A stretch of DNA of 35,533 nucleotides, taken from Duganella sp. (GTDB lineage Bacteria; Pseudomonadota; Gammaproteobacteria; Burkholderiales; Burkholderiaceae_D). Each line of letters opens with the position of its first letter. Positions within the stretch are counted from its first letter, which is position 1. Shown here piece by piece: positions 1 through 7,305 of this stretch. Below the pieces are notes generated by a model. The model saw only the letters and a list, made by a program, of their open reading frames with translations, was not told the DNA's origin and did no database searches. A program made the position numbers and the translations under genes. The DNA is taken from the NCBI GenBank assembly GCA_026225475.1, contig JAMFSU010000085.1, positions 1 to 35,533 on the forward strand. The letters are read 5' to 3'.

Positions 1-129
1 ACGATCTGGTACACCAGTATCGGTACCGTGCGTAACAGCGCACTGACCACTTTTGCGGTTGAAGTTGGTACCAGCAATCCAGGCGTGAACCAAAACGCCT
101 TCTACACCGGTATCGCGCACTCGTTCTAA
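1..129 (+). CDS. Outer-membrane porin, C-terminal fragment (partial)
   Basis: The window opens inside a coding frame of 42 codons ending in TAA. The residues alternate polar and hydrophobic (TIWYTSIGTV, LTTFAVEVG) and end in GIAHSF. A last beta strand closing on a terminal Phe is the signature of Gram-negative trimeric porins recognised by the BAM machinery, and the sequence resembles betaproteobacterial OmpC-type porins. The role would be passive diffusion of small solutes through the outer membrane. The start and most of the gene lie outside the window. An intrinsic terminator follows at 290-317. The fold class is well supported; substrate preference cannot be read from this fragment. Confidence 0.8.
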   Translation, partial: TIWYTSIGTVRNSALTTFAVEVGTSNPGVNQNAFYTGIAHSF

Positions 130-144
130 TGTAAAAGCTGCAGC

Positions 145-198
145 GGTGCCGCAAGGCACCGTCAACGCTGGCGCAGGAATTGAGGCCTGCGCCAGCGT
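145..198 (+). other. Two stem-loops in the porin 3' UTR
   Basis: Two perfect inverted repeats follow the porin stop. The first is GGTGCC-gcaa-GGCACC (145-160, a GNRA-type tetraloop). The second has 13-bp arms at 165-177 and 186-198 (ACGCTGGCGCAGG and its complement) with an 8-nt loop. Neither has a U tract, so they look like RNA-stabilising 3' UTR structures rather than terminators. An sRNA released from the porin 3' UTR is possible but not shown. Confidence 0.55.
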
Positions 199-289
199 GC
201 AACAGATTTATGTGCAGCTACTAGTCAAGCGGCACAGTGCAATTGAGAGTAGTCGTAGTTGTAGTGACATCCTGAGGAACTCCCTCTTG

Positions 290-317
290 GCCCGTTCGAC
301 GCTGAACGGGCTTTTTT
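290..317 (+). terminator. Intrinsic terminator of the porin gene
   Basis: Perfect 8-bp stem GCCCGTTC (290-297) and GAACGGGC (304-311) with a 6-nt loop, followed directly by TTTTTT (312-317). It lies between the plus-strand porin and the convergent flavin reductase gene. Confidence 0.85.
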
Positions 318-341
318 ATTTTCCCTCAATGGTCACCATCA

Positions 342-845
342 TCAGGCAGCAATCGCCGTCGTCACCTCACGCGGCAAGCGATGAAAGCGTCGCGCGAAAT
401 AGGCTAGCCCTTCGCCTTGGTGCTGTAGGTTGATGTGCTGCAGTTCAACGAATAGCACGTTGTGCGAGCCGACGCTCTTGCTGTCCACAATGGTTCCCTC
501 CAGACTGGCCAGTGCATCGCCGAGCACGGGCACGTCAGCGTTGCCGTTATGCCAGCAGGGCTGCGCCAGACGCTGTGCCATATCCATTTCCGTCATGCCG
601 GCAAACTGGCGCGCCAGATCTTCCTGCGCGGCGCTCAGGATATTGATGCAGAGTTTGCCATTGCCAACGAAGACCGGATGCAAGGCGCTGTTGCGGTTGA
701 TGCAGACCAGTACGGTCGGTGGGCTGTCGGTCACCGAGCACACTGCGCTGGCGGTTAGGCCAGCGCGACCATGCGGACCCGCGGTGGTGATCACATTGAC
801 TGCTGCTGACAGTGTTGCCATGGCATTGCGAAAATCGGTTTGCAT
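342..845 (-). CDS. Flavin reductase, small component of a two-component monooxygenase
   Basis: A 167-residue protein of the HpaC/RutF-like flavin reductase family. It would reduce FMN or FAD with NAD(P)H and pass reduced flavin to the monooxygenase encoded just upstream. Family features seen are the N-terminal FRNAMATLSAAVNVIT, the flavin-binding GRAGLTASAVCSVTDSPPT segment near residues 27-45, and a GSHNVLFVEL strand near the C-terminal third. The frame stays open to 956, but the ATG at 845 is preferred: it has an AAGGAAG Shine-Dalgarno at good spacing, and a longer product would overlap the preceding gene. It is the last gene of a minus-strand operon, starting 31 nt after the monooxygenase stop. 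The physiological flavin is not deducible. Confidence 0.85.
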   Translation of the reverse strand: MQTDFRNAMATLSAAVNVITTAGPHGRAGLTASAVCSVTDSPPTVLVCINRNSALHPVFVGNGKLCINILSAAQEDLARQFAGMTEMDMAQRLAQPCWHNGNADVPVLGDALASLEGTIVDSKSVGSHNVLFVELQHINLQHQGEGLAYFARRFHRLPREVTTAIAA

Positions 846-876
846 GCACGTCTTCCTTAAATCGAATAAGGCATCA

Positions 877-2049
877 TCAAGGATATCCGGCAAATGGCGG
901 CACACCGGCCAGCACGGCACCGGCGCCATCGTAGCTAGATTCGCCGAGGAACGCATGCTGCGTCACCACCATCGAATCGCGCACGATGCGTTGCAGCGGA
1001 TGTTGCTGATAAATGGCAGCGATGCCACCGAGCTTGTAGCATTCCTGGACCACTGCTGCCGCTGCATGGGCGGCATGGATCGCCGACAGGCGTAGCATAT
1101 TGGTTTCTTCTGGCGTCATCAGATTGCCGCGTGTGATCAAGTCCCAGGCTTGCGCTGACGATGCGTAGAAAAACGCTCGTGCGCTCAGATATTGCGCTTC
1201 CGAACGTGCCAGCTGAATCCTGAAATGCGGCCGGTCTGCCAGCCGTGGTGCACCAGTGGTGGTGAGTTTGCCGCCCGACATGGCGGTCACGGTATTGAGC
1301 GCGGCGCGCGCCAGGCCCAGATTGACTGCCGCATGCACGCCCGCTTGATAGGACACGGCAGGATAGCGATACAGCGGCTCGTCAATGATGGCGCTGCTGC
1401 CGCGCACGAAGGTCCAGGCATCGTCAACGTGGCGATCATTGACCTGTAGATCATGGCTGCCGGTACCTTGCATGCCGACCACATTCCAGTTGTCGACGAT
1501 GCTGACCTGATCTGGTGGCAGCACTGCCGTCAGCGGCTTGCCAGCCTGGCCGCCATTGTTCGGACCACCAATGCCGACACCCAGCCAGTCGGCGCCTTTG
1601 CAACCGCTGGCGAATTTCCAGCGGCCATTGACGCGCCAGCCGTCGCCATCGCGCTGCGCTGCCTGCACCGGATACAGGGCGCCGGAGAACACCTGATCGG
1701 GACCGGTCTGGTAAATCTGCTGTTGGGTGGCATAAGGTAGTGCCGCCAGATAGACATTGGCAGAACCAAAGCCGGCGACCCATGCGGCGGAACCGTCGGC
1801 CACGGCAATCCGTTCAACGATATCGAAAAACAGATGCGGTGCCAGTGCATCGCCGCCGAAGCATTGCGGTGTGCTGGCGCGGAATACGCGTGCCTGTTTG
1901 AGGCGCGCGATGATATCGCGTGGCACGTGCGAGAGCCGCTCGAATTCTTCGCGGCGCGCGGCGATTTCGCTGATGACCTGGTCCAGCGTGACCTGGTCGT
2001 CGCTGGCGTTTGCCGACGTGGTGTGGAGAACAACTGCTGGTTGCGACAT
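877..2049 (-). CDS. Acyl-CoA-dehydrogenase-fold flavin monooxygenase (HpaB-C2/DszC/HsaA-like)
   Basis: A 390-residue protein of the acyl-CoA dehydrogenase superfamily. The neighbouring flavin reductase suggests a group D two-component monooxygenase using reduced flavin and O2, not a true dehydrogenase. Seen: N-terminal helical part (VPRDIIARLKQARVFRA), the FGG motif of the family near residue 65, a central beta domain (GWRVNGRWKFASGCKGADW, a typical substrate/flavin-pocket segment), and a C-terminal helical bundle ending in a histidine-containing VRDSMVVTQHAFLG segment. The ATG at 2049 has GAAAGGAAG upstream and beats the ATG seven codons earlier. The substrate is unknown: aromatic, indolic or organosulfur compounds are all handled by relatives. 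Confidence 0.8.
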   Translation of the reverse strand: MSQPAVVLHTTSANASDDQVTLDQVISEIAARREEFERLSHVPRDIIARLKQARVFRASTPQCFGGDALAPHLFFDIVERIAVADGSAAWVAGFGSANVYLAALPYATQQQIYQTGPDQVFSGALYPVQAAQRDGDGWRVNGRWKFASGCKGADWLGVGIGGPNNGGQAGKPLTAVLPPDQVSIVDNWNVVGMQGTGSHDLQVNDRHVDDAWTFVRGSSAIIDEPLYRYPAVSYQAGVHAAVNLGLARAALNTVTAMSGGKLTTTGAPRLADRPHFRIQLARSEAQYLSARAFFYASSAQAWDLITRGNLMTPEETNMLRLSAIHAAHAAAAVVQECYKLGGIAAIYQQHPLQRIVRDSMVVTQHAFLGESSYDGAGAVLAGVPPFAGYP

Positions 2050-2076
2050 AGCTTCCTTTCGGTAATGCAAATAAGT

Positions 2077-2601
2077 TCAAACAAAGGCCGGGTGCGCCTC
2101 GAATCGGCAGTGATGTTTGCCGTCGCTGCGCGTGGCGGCACAATCGGTCTCGGTCACCGTGACCGCGCGACCGAGGATTTGCTCGGCCACGCTGCGCAGG
2201 ATGCCGGTGATCGGTGCGCATACTGGTGTCGACATCGGGCCGGCAAGGCCGGCAGCAAAGGGACTGTTGTCGACATTGAGATGCAGGCTAGGCGCGGTAT
2301 CGTCAGCAGCATTGCGATGTTCCATCTGCCAGGCGCCCCAGCCGAGTGCGGCAGCGCCGCTACAGGTGACATCCATCAGTCTGGCAAGGCCTTGTTCACG
2401 TGCATAGGCGGCAATGCTGTCGCCTCCGTGTTGCTGCGCCGCTGCCGCGAAAGCATGCAACACGGTGGGTAGCAAGTCGGGGTCTAGTTGCGCCAATGCA
2501 CCCATCAAGACATCGTTGCGCATCATCAGGTAACGGCGCGGACCATCATGAATGGCGCCAGCGTTGGTGTCGAAGTGCAAGCGGGCGACCAAATCATTCA
2601 T
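2077..2601 (-). CDS. Stand-alone V4R-domain protein with XylR-N-like start
   Basis: A 174-residue protein that looks like a free-standing V4R (4-vinyl reductase-type) ligand-binding domain. The N-terminus (LHFDTNAGAIHDGPRRYLMM) resembles the activator-domain start of XylR/DmpR regulators. The C-terminal half carries the V4R cysteine pattern: Cys128 in STPVCAPITG, Cys154 in TETDCAA and Cys165 in HHCRFEAHP. In related proteins such cysteines bind zinc and the domain senses small hydrophobic or aromatic molecules. No DNA-binding or AAA+ domain is attached. Its start overlaps the transporter stop (ATGA), so the two are translationally coupled. It may bind the substrate or help the monooxygenase; this is inference. 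Confidence 0.65.
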   Translation of the reverse strand: MNDLVARLHFDTNAGAIHDGPRRYLMMRNDVLMGALAQLDPDLLPTVLHAFAAAAQQHGGDSIAAYAREQGLARLMDVTCSGAAALGWGAWQMEHRNAADDTAPSLHLNVDNSPFAAGLAGPMSTPVCAPITGILRSVAEQILGRAVTVTETDCAATRSDGKHHCRFEAHPAFV

Positions 2602-3977
2602 GGCCGTGCCTGCTGCGCTTGCCGTTGTGCGGCTTGGCGTTTGCTACGGGTCCAGGTTTCCGGAATGAAGATCAGAAAAATCAACGTGACGATGCCCAGT
2701 CCAGCCAGGTAAAGCGCAACCGGAACGTGGCTGCGGTAATGCGCCAGCAGACTGGCGGCAATCACCGGCGACAGACCGCCACCGAGCACGGATGACAGTT
2801 CGCGGCCCAGGCCTAGGCCGGAAAAGCGCACCTTGGTGGGGAATAGCTCACACATATAGGCCGGTTGCGCACCTTCCAGCGTGCCCAGTACGACACTATT
2901 GGCCAGGATCAGCGCCAGCAGCACCTGCCAGCCCTGACCGCTGTTGAGCATCCAGAAGAAGGGAAAGGCCAGTGCCGTCATGCCCAGCGCCCCGGCAATG
3001 TAAATTGGTTTGCGGCCGATCAGGTCGGACAGGTAGCCAAAGAACAGCGATGACGGTATCAGCAGCAGCATGGAAATCGTCAGGCCACTCAACAACAGTG
3101 AATTGGACAGACCGATAAACTTGCCATAAGTGAGCGAGAACGCGAAAAACAGGTAAGACGCACCGCCTTCGCCAAAGCGCAGGCCGAACACTTGCAGCAC
3201 TTGCAAGGGGTTGTGGCGCAGCACGTCGAGGATTGGTGCGCGCGATTTTTCCTGGCGTTGTTCGGTGTGGGCGAAGTCGGCTGTTTCGGGAATGCGGGCA
3301 CGGATATAGAAACCGACGATCACCAGCACGATGCTCAGCAGAAACGGAATACGCCAGCCATAACGCAGGAAATCCTCGTTTGGCAGGTTCTGTGCCACCA
3401 GGAAAGCGCTGCTCGACAATACAAAACCCAGGCAGGCACCGGCCGGACTGAATGCCGAAAAGAATCCACGGCGGTGCGCCGGTGCACTCTCATTGATCAT
3501 CAAGATGCTGCCGCTCCATTCGCCACCGGCGGCCAGGCCTTGCAAAACACGCAAGCCGACCAGCAGTATCGGCGCGGCGATGCCAATCTGTCCATAGGTT
3601 GGCAGCAAGCCCATGCACAGCGTGGCAAAGCCCATCACCAGCAGCGTGATCAGCAGCACCGATTTGCGTCCGTAGCGGTCGCCCAGATGGCCGCACAGCA
3701 CGCCGCCGATGGGGCGTGCGATGAAGCCGACGGCAAAGCCGCCGAAGGCCGCGATGGTGCCGATGAGCGGGTCGCTGCCGATCGGGAAGAACAGTTTGCC
3801 GAAGACGAGTGCGGCTGCGGTGCCATACAGAAAGAAGTCGTACCACTCCAGAATCTGGCCGATCAACGAGGTAATGACGGTCTTGCGCAATTGCGAGCGC
3901 GATACCGTATAGGGGGCAGTTGCGGACGACGGCGGCGCTACCGGCAGGTCGCCGGCAATGGCAGGGGTGGCACTCAT
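2598..3977 (-). CDS. MFS transporter, metabolite:H+ symporter (MHS) family
   Basis: A 459-residue integral membrane protein with about 12 hydrophobic segments. MHS-family hallmarks are the start (LIGQILEWYDFFLYGTAAAL), the loop 2-3 motif GHLGDRYGRKSVLL, the RVLQGLAAGGEWSGS segment in helix 4, and a second GYLSDLIGRKPIYI loop. Relatives (KgtP, ShiA, ProP) import organic acids, shikimate or osmolytes with protons. A GAGGAGT Shine-Dalgarno supports the ATG at 3977. It is the first gene of the minus-strand operon, divergent from the LysR regulator, and probably imports the substrate of the downstream monooxygenase. The substrate itself cannot be read from the sequence. Confidence 0.85.
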   Translation of the reverse strand: MSATPAIAGDLPVAPPSSATAPYTVSRSQLRKTVITSLIGQILEWYDFFLYGTAAALVFGKLFFPIGSDPLIGTIAAFGGFAVGFIARPIGGVLCGHLGDRYGRKSVLLITLLVMGFATLCMGLLPTYGQIGIAAPILLVGLRVLQGLAAGGEWSGSILMINESAPAHRRGFFSAFSPAGACLGFVLSSSAFLVAQNLPNEDFLRYGWRIPFLLSIVLVIVGFYIRARIPETADFAHTEQRQEKSRAPILDVLRHNPLQVLQVFGLRFGEGGASYLFFAFSLTYGKFIGLSNSLLLSGLTISMLLLIPSSLFFGYLSDLIGRKPIYIAGALGMTALAFPFFWMLNSGQGWQVLLALILANSVVLGTLEGAQPAYMCELFPTKVRFSGLGLGRELSSVLGGGLSPVIAASLLAHYRSHVPVALYLAGLGIVTLIFLIFIPETWTRSKRQAAQRQAQQARP

Positions 3978-4166
3978 CAGTACTCCTCAGTAAAAAACGT
4001 AGCTTCAGGTGGATGCCAAGGTGGCGAAGGATGCAATGCACCGCACGGGCATGCCGATTGCTTGCAGTAGCCCAGGTGGAATTGCGGAAATTGCAGGAAT
4101 GCTTGAGCAGGCCCTGGAGAAGCAAGATAGTGGCCCACTCCCGTAGCGGTCAAATGATTGTCTGGA
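3978..4166. promoter_or_regulatory. Divergent promoter region of the MHS operon and LysR gene
   Basis: A 189-bp non-coding interval between two divergent genes, where a LysR-type regulator would normally bind to control its target operon and itself. I see A+T-rich stretches near 4150-4190 but no single convincing T-N11-A palindrome or sigma-70 promoter. The role rests on gene arrangement. Confidence 0.5.
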
Positions 4167-5102
4167 ATGATCAATATGAATCAAATGAATATGGCGGCAG
4201 TGGACTTGAACCTGCTCAAGACCTTTCTTGCCATCTGGGAATTGCGCAGCCTGACGGCGGCTGCGGATCGCTTGCACCTGAGCCAGCCAGCGGTCAGTCA
4301 CGCGCTGCGCCGTCTGCGCGAGATATTTGACGACCCGTTGTTCGTGCGTAGCCCGGCGGCGATGGTGCCCACCGATGCGGCAATCCGCCTGCACGAACCG
4401 ATCGCCGACGCCTTGGCGATCATCCATGGCGCGCTGCAACGGCATGCGCAATTTGATCCCGGCACGGCAGTGCGCACGTTTCGTCTGGTCATGTCGGACA
4501 TGGCGGAGTCTTATGTGCTGCCATCATTGATGGAAATGCTAGCGCAGAGCGCGCCGCAGATTCGTCTGGATATCCAGCAGATGCCCATTGATGTGCTCAG
4601 CGCTGCCTTGCGCAGTGGCGATGTGGATGTCGCGCTCGGCTATTTGCCAGGACTGAGTGCCGAATGCGATGGCCAGACCGTGCTCGAAGATGAGTTCATC
4701 TGCCTGCTGCGCGCCGGTCATCCCTTGCAGAAACGCAAGTTGACGTTGACCGACCTGGCGCAATTGCGCTATGTGTACGCCACCACCAACACCACCGGCC
4801 ATCGCATGGCCGAGGATTTCTTTCTGAAGGCAGGCATCCACCGCGATATCGCCTTGAAGCTGCCGCACTTCACCGTGGCACCACAAATCATCGGCAGTAC
4901 CGATCTGGCCTTGATCTTGCCGCGCAGTATTGCGCAACACATCAATCGTGGCCGCAATTATCGGCTGTTGGCATTGCCGTTTGAGTTGCCGTCGATACCG
5001 GTGCAGGTGCATAGCCACAGGCGGTTTACCAATGACGCTGGCATTGGCTGGTTGCGTGGCAAGTTAGTGGATATGTTTGCACAGAGCGCAACACGGCATT
5101 GA
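4167..5102 (+). CDS. LysR-family transcriptional regulator
   Basis: A 311-residue LysR-type regulator. The N-terminal winged helix-turn-helix is clear (DLNLLKTFLAIWE, then LTAAADRLHLSQPAVSHALR and FDDPLFVRS), of the subgroup that includes NodD/PcpR/LinR-like proteins. The rest is a periplasmic-binding-protein-like effector domain (FRLVMSDMAESYVLPSLM, then DVALGYLPG). The start is uncertain: ATGs lie at 4167, 4176, 4185 and 4191, a TTG at 4158, and none has a strong Shine-Dalgarno. It is divergent from the transporter/monooxygenase operon, so it most likely activates that operon in response to its substrate. A strong bidirectional terminator follows. Confidence 0.9.
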   Translation: MINMNQMNMAAVDLNLLKTFLAIWELRSLTAAADRLHLSQPAVSHALRRLREIFDDPLFVRSPAAMVPTDAAIRLHEPIADALAIIHGALQRHAQFDPGTAVRTFRLVMSDMAESYVLPSLMEMLAQSAPQIRLDIQQMPIDVLSAALRSGDVDVALGYLPGLSAECDGQTVLEDEFICLLRAGHPLQKRKLTLTDLAQLRYVYATTNTTGHRMAEDFFLKAGIHRDIALKLPHFTVAPQIIGSTDLALILPRSIAQHINRGRNYRLLALPFELPSIPVQVHSHRRFTNDAGIGWLRGKLVDMFAQSATRH

Positions 5103-5125
5103 GCTGGTCTGCCATCGTGACAGAC

Positions 5126-5163
5126 GAAAAAACGGCAAGCCATACAGGCCTTGCCGTTTTTTC
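5126..5163. terminator. Bidirectional intrinsic terminator
   Basis: Perfect 14-bp inverted repeat (5126-5139 and 5150-5163, core CGGCAAG/CTTGCCG) with a 10-nt loop, A6 on one flank and T6 on the other. It sits between the convergent lysR and glk-hexR genes and can stop transcription from both sides. Confidence 0.9.
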
Positions 5164-5214
5164 TTTGCTTTTACTGGAAGCATGTTTGTGCTTCTCAGGT
5201 CTCCACCGCTCGGT

Positions 5215-7155
5215 TTACTTGGTATGTGAAATCAGGCTGCTCTGGGGGCCGTCATGTTCGTCGGCGGCGGCCATCTTATCGCTGATGGCATCATCGGTCG
5301 CGGCAATATGCGCCAGAATGCCGCGCTTGGCTTGCCGTTGCAATTCGGCGAACGGGCTGGAGCGGTTCAGCGATACGCCAACGGCCAGCACGTCAATGAG
5401 TAGCAACATCAAAATGCGCGACACCATCGGGATATGCATGGTGCTGCCTTCGTCGTGCTCGACTGCCAACGTGTAGTCGGCGCGTTTGGCCAGTTGCGAA
5501 TTGCTCGGCGCCAGTGCAATGATGGTGGCTCCAGAATTGACGGCGACTTCGACAGTCGTGGCCAGATGGCGCAGGCGGCCGGAATTGGAGATGATGACGG
5601 CGACATCGCTGTTCTTGAGCAGCGTTGCCGATACTTCCTGCAATTGCGGATCGGTGTAGGCCGATGACGGAATGCCGAGGCGGAAGAATTTTTGCTGGGC
5701 ATCTTCGGCCACCAGGCCGCAGCTACCGAAGCCGTAGAATTCGACGCGCGTGGCACGGCTGAGCGCATCGATGACCTTGCTCAGCGTGTCGGAATTTAAA
5801 CTGTCACGCACTTCCATCATCGCAGCAATGGTGTTGTCGACCACCTTGACGCCAACGTCGAGCGAAGAATCACCGACATGCACCTGGCTGTGCGCCACCG
5901 GTACATTACCCGTCACGCCCGAGGCCAGCTTGAGCTTGAAGTCAGCCAGGCCCTGGCAGCCCATGGTGCGGCAAAAGCGGATCACAGTGGGTTGGCTGAC
6001 CTTGGCACGGCGCGCAATTTCTGAAATCGGTTCGCTCATGACGGCGCGCGGATGGGTCAGGATCAGGCCGGCAACGCGTTCTTCGGCGGGCGAGAATTGG
6101 GAGCGGGCCTTGCGGATGCGTTCCAGGAACGGCACCGCATTGCCGCCGCCGAGCCGTTCCGCCAGAATCGCGGCAACGCCGACGAAGGCAGGATAGGGCG
6201 CGGTGATGACGAAGGTGGGAATCTTTTGCATGTAGGCGTCGAAACGCCCCTTGCTTTCGAAGCGGGCACGAAATGTCGAGTTGGCAAAGTAATCGCCCAG
6301 ATGCGGTACCACGCCACCGCCAATATAGATGCCACCGAGCGTGCCGAGCGTGACGGCGACGTTGGATGCTAGTGTGCCGAGCATGCCGCAGAAGCAGTCA
6401 ATTACTTCCAGGCACAGCGGGTCTTGATGGTGTAGTGCACGTTCGACGATTTGCGGCGCGCTCAATGCTTGCGGCTGCTTGACCTGGTCAATTTCGCACA
6501 GGGCGTTGTAGATGGTTTCCAGTCCGGGACCGGAGATGAGGCGTTCGGCTGAGACGTGCTGGTAGGTGCGCCAGCAGTATTGCAGGATGGCCGCTTCACG
6601 CGCATTGCCCGGCGAAAAAGCCACGTGGCCGCCTTCGCTGCCGAGCGCAATCCAGCGATTTTCGCTGGGAATCAAGCCGCCAACGCCGAGGCCGGTACCG
6701 GCACCGACCAGGCCGATCACGCCGCCCTGCAACGCCTGGCCGCCACCAATCTGGATGCAATGCGACTGTTCCAGATGCGGCAGCGCCATCGACAGCGCGG
6801 TGAAATCGTTGACCACCAGCAGCGTATCAAGACCGAGCAGGTTGCGGGTCTCTTCGATCGAGAAGGCCCAGTGGTGATTGGTCATCTTGATCTGGTCGCC
6901 TTGCACCGGATTGGCAATGGCAATGGCCGCGTGATGAATCCCGGGCTTGCCGTTGCTCTCCAGATAGGCTTTGACGGCCAGGGAGAATTCCGCATAGTCG
7001 GCGCAGCGCAGTGTCTGGATCGTGTCTATTTGTCCCGGCGCACGTTCCAGCGCAAAGCGCGCATTGGTGCCGCCGATGTCAGCCAATAAACGCGGTCCAT
7101 CCAGAAAGATGTTCGACGGGTTATGACTGCCATGTATGAGCGATGCTGAAGACAT
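5215..7155 (-). CDS. glk: Glucokinase - HexR (RpiR-family) fusion protein
   Basis: A 646-residue fusion. Residues about 21-336 are bacterial glucokinase (ATP + glucose to glucose 6-phosphate): phosphate-binding LLADIGGTNARFALE (23-37), catalytic VVNDFTAL (Asp117), GAGTGLGVGGLI (151-162) and EGGHVAF (174-180). Residues about 341-646 are an RpiR-type regulator: HTH with SEIARRAKVSQPTVIRFCR (378-396) and a sugar-phosphate SIS domain (VEFYGFGSCG near 471, VIISNSG near 520). The C-terminal half matches HexR, which represses glucose/Entner-Doudoroff genes and is released by 2-keto-3-deoxy-6-phosphogluconate. The same fusion architecture is known in Burkholderia-type genomes. The start has GGAAAG upstream. 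It lies 150 bp downstream of zwf, probably in one operon. Confidence 0.93.
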   Translation of the reverse strand: MSSASLIHGSHNPSNIFLDGPRLLADIGGTNARFALERAPGQIDTIQTLRCADYAEFSLAVKAYLESNGKPGIHHAAIAIANPVQGDQIKMTNHHWAFSIEETRNLLGLDTLLVVNDFTALSMALPHLEQSHCIQIGGGQALQGGVIGLVGAGTGLGVGGLIPSENRWIALGSEGGHVAFSPGNAREAAILQYCWRTYQHVSAERLISGPGLETIYNALCEIDQVKQPQALSAPQIVERALHHQDPLCLEVIDCFCGMLGTLASNVAVTLGTLGGIYIGGGVVPHLGDYFANSTFRARFESKGRFDAYMQKIPTFVITAPYPAFVGVAAILAERLGGGNAVPFLERIRKARSQFSPAEERVAGLILTHPRAVMSEPISEIARRAKVSQPTVIRFCRTMGCQGLADFKLKLASGVTGNVPVAHSQVHVGDSSLDVGVKVVDNTIAAMMEVRDSLNSDTLSKVIDALSRATRVEFYGFGSCGLVAEDAQQKFFRLGIPSSAYTDPQLQEVSATLLKNSDVAVIISNSGRLRHLATTVEVAVNSGATIIALAPSNSQLAKRADYTLAVEHDEGSTMHIPMVSRILMLLLIDVLAVGVSLNRSSPFAELQRQAKRGILAHIAATDDAISDKMAAADEHDGPQSSLISHTK

Positions 7156-7305
7156 GTAGAAAAACTTTCCGAAAAGGTGCAGTTATGCGTTTTGATGATT
7201 TGCACTAGCGCTCATTTATTGGTGGCGTAGTGTAGCTCGCTTTGCGCAAATTCGTTGTCAAAGTATGGCAGCCATTGCGCGATTCTGCTGGCCGCTCTTT
7301 TTATC

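Noticed and set aside
3192..4070. Long plus-strand frame of 292 codons antisense to the MHS transporter
   Set aside because: Gln/Gly/Ala-rich shadow frame lacking motifs; the transporter on the other strand is well supported.
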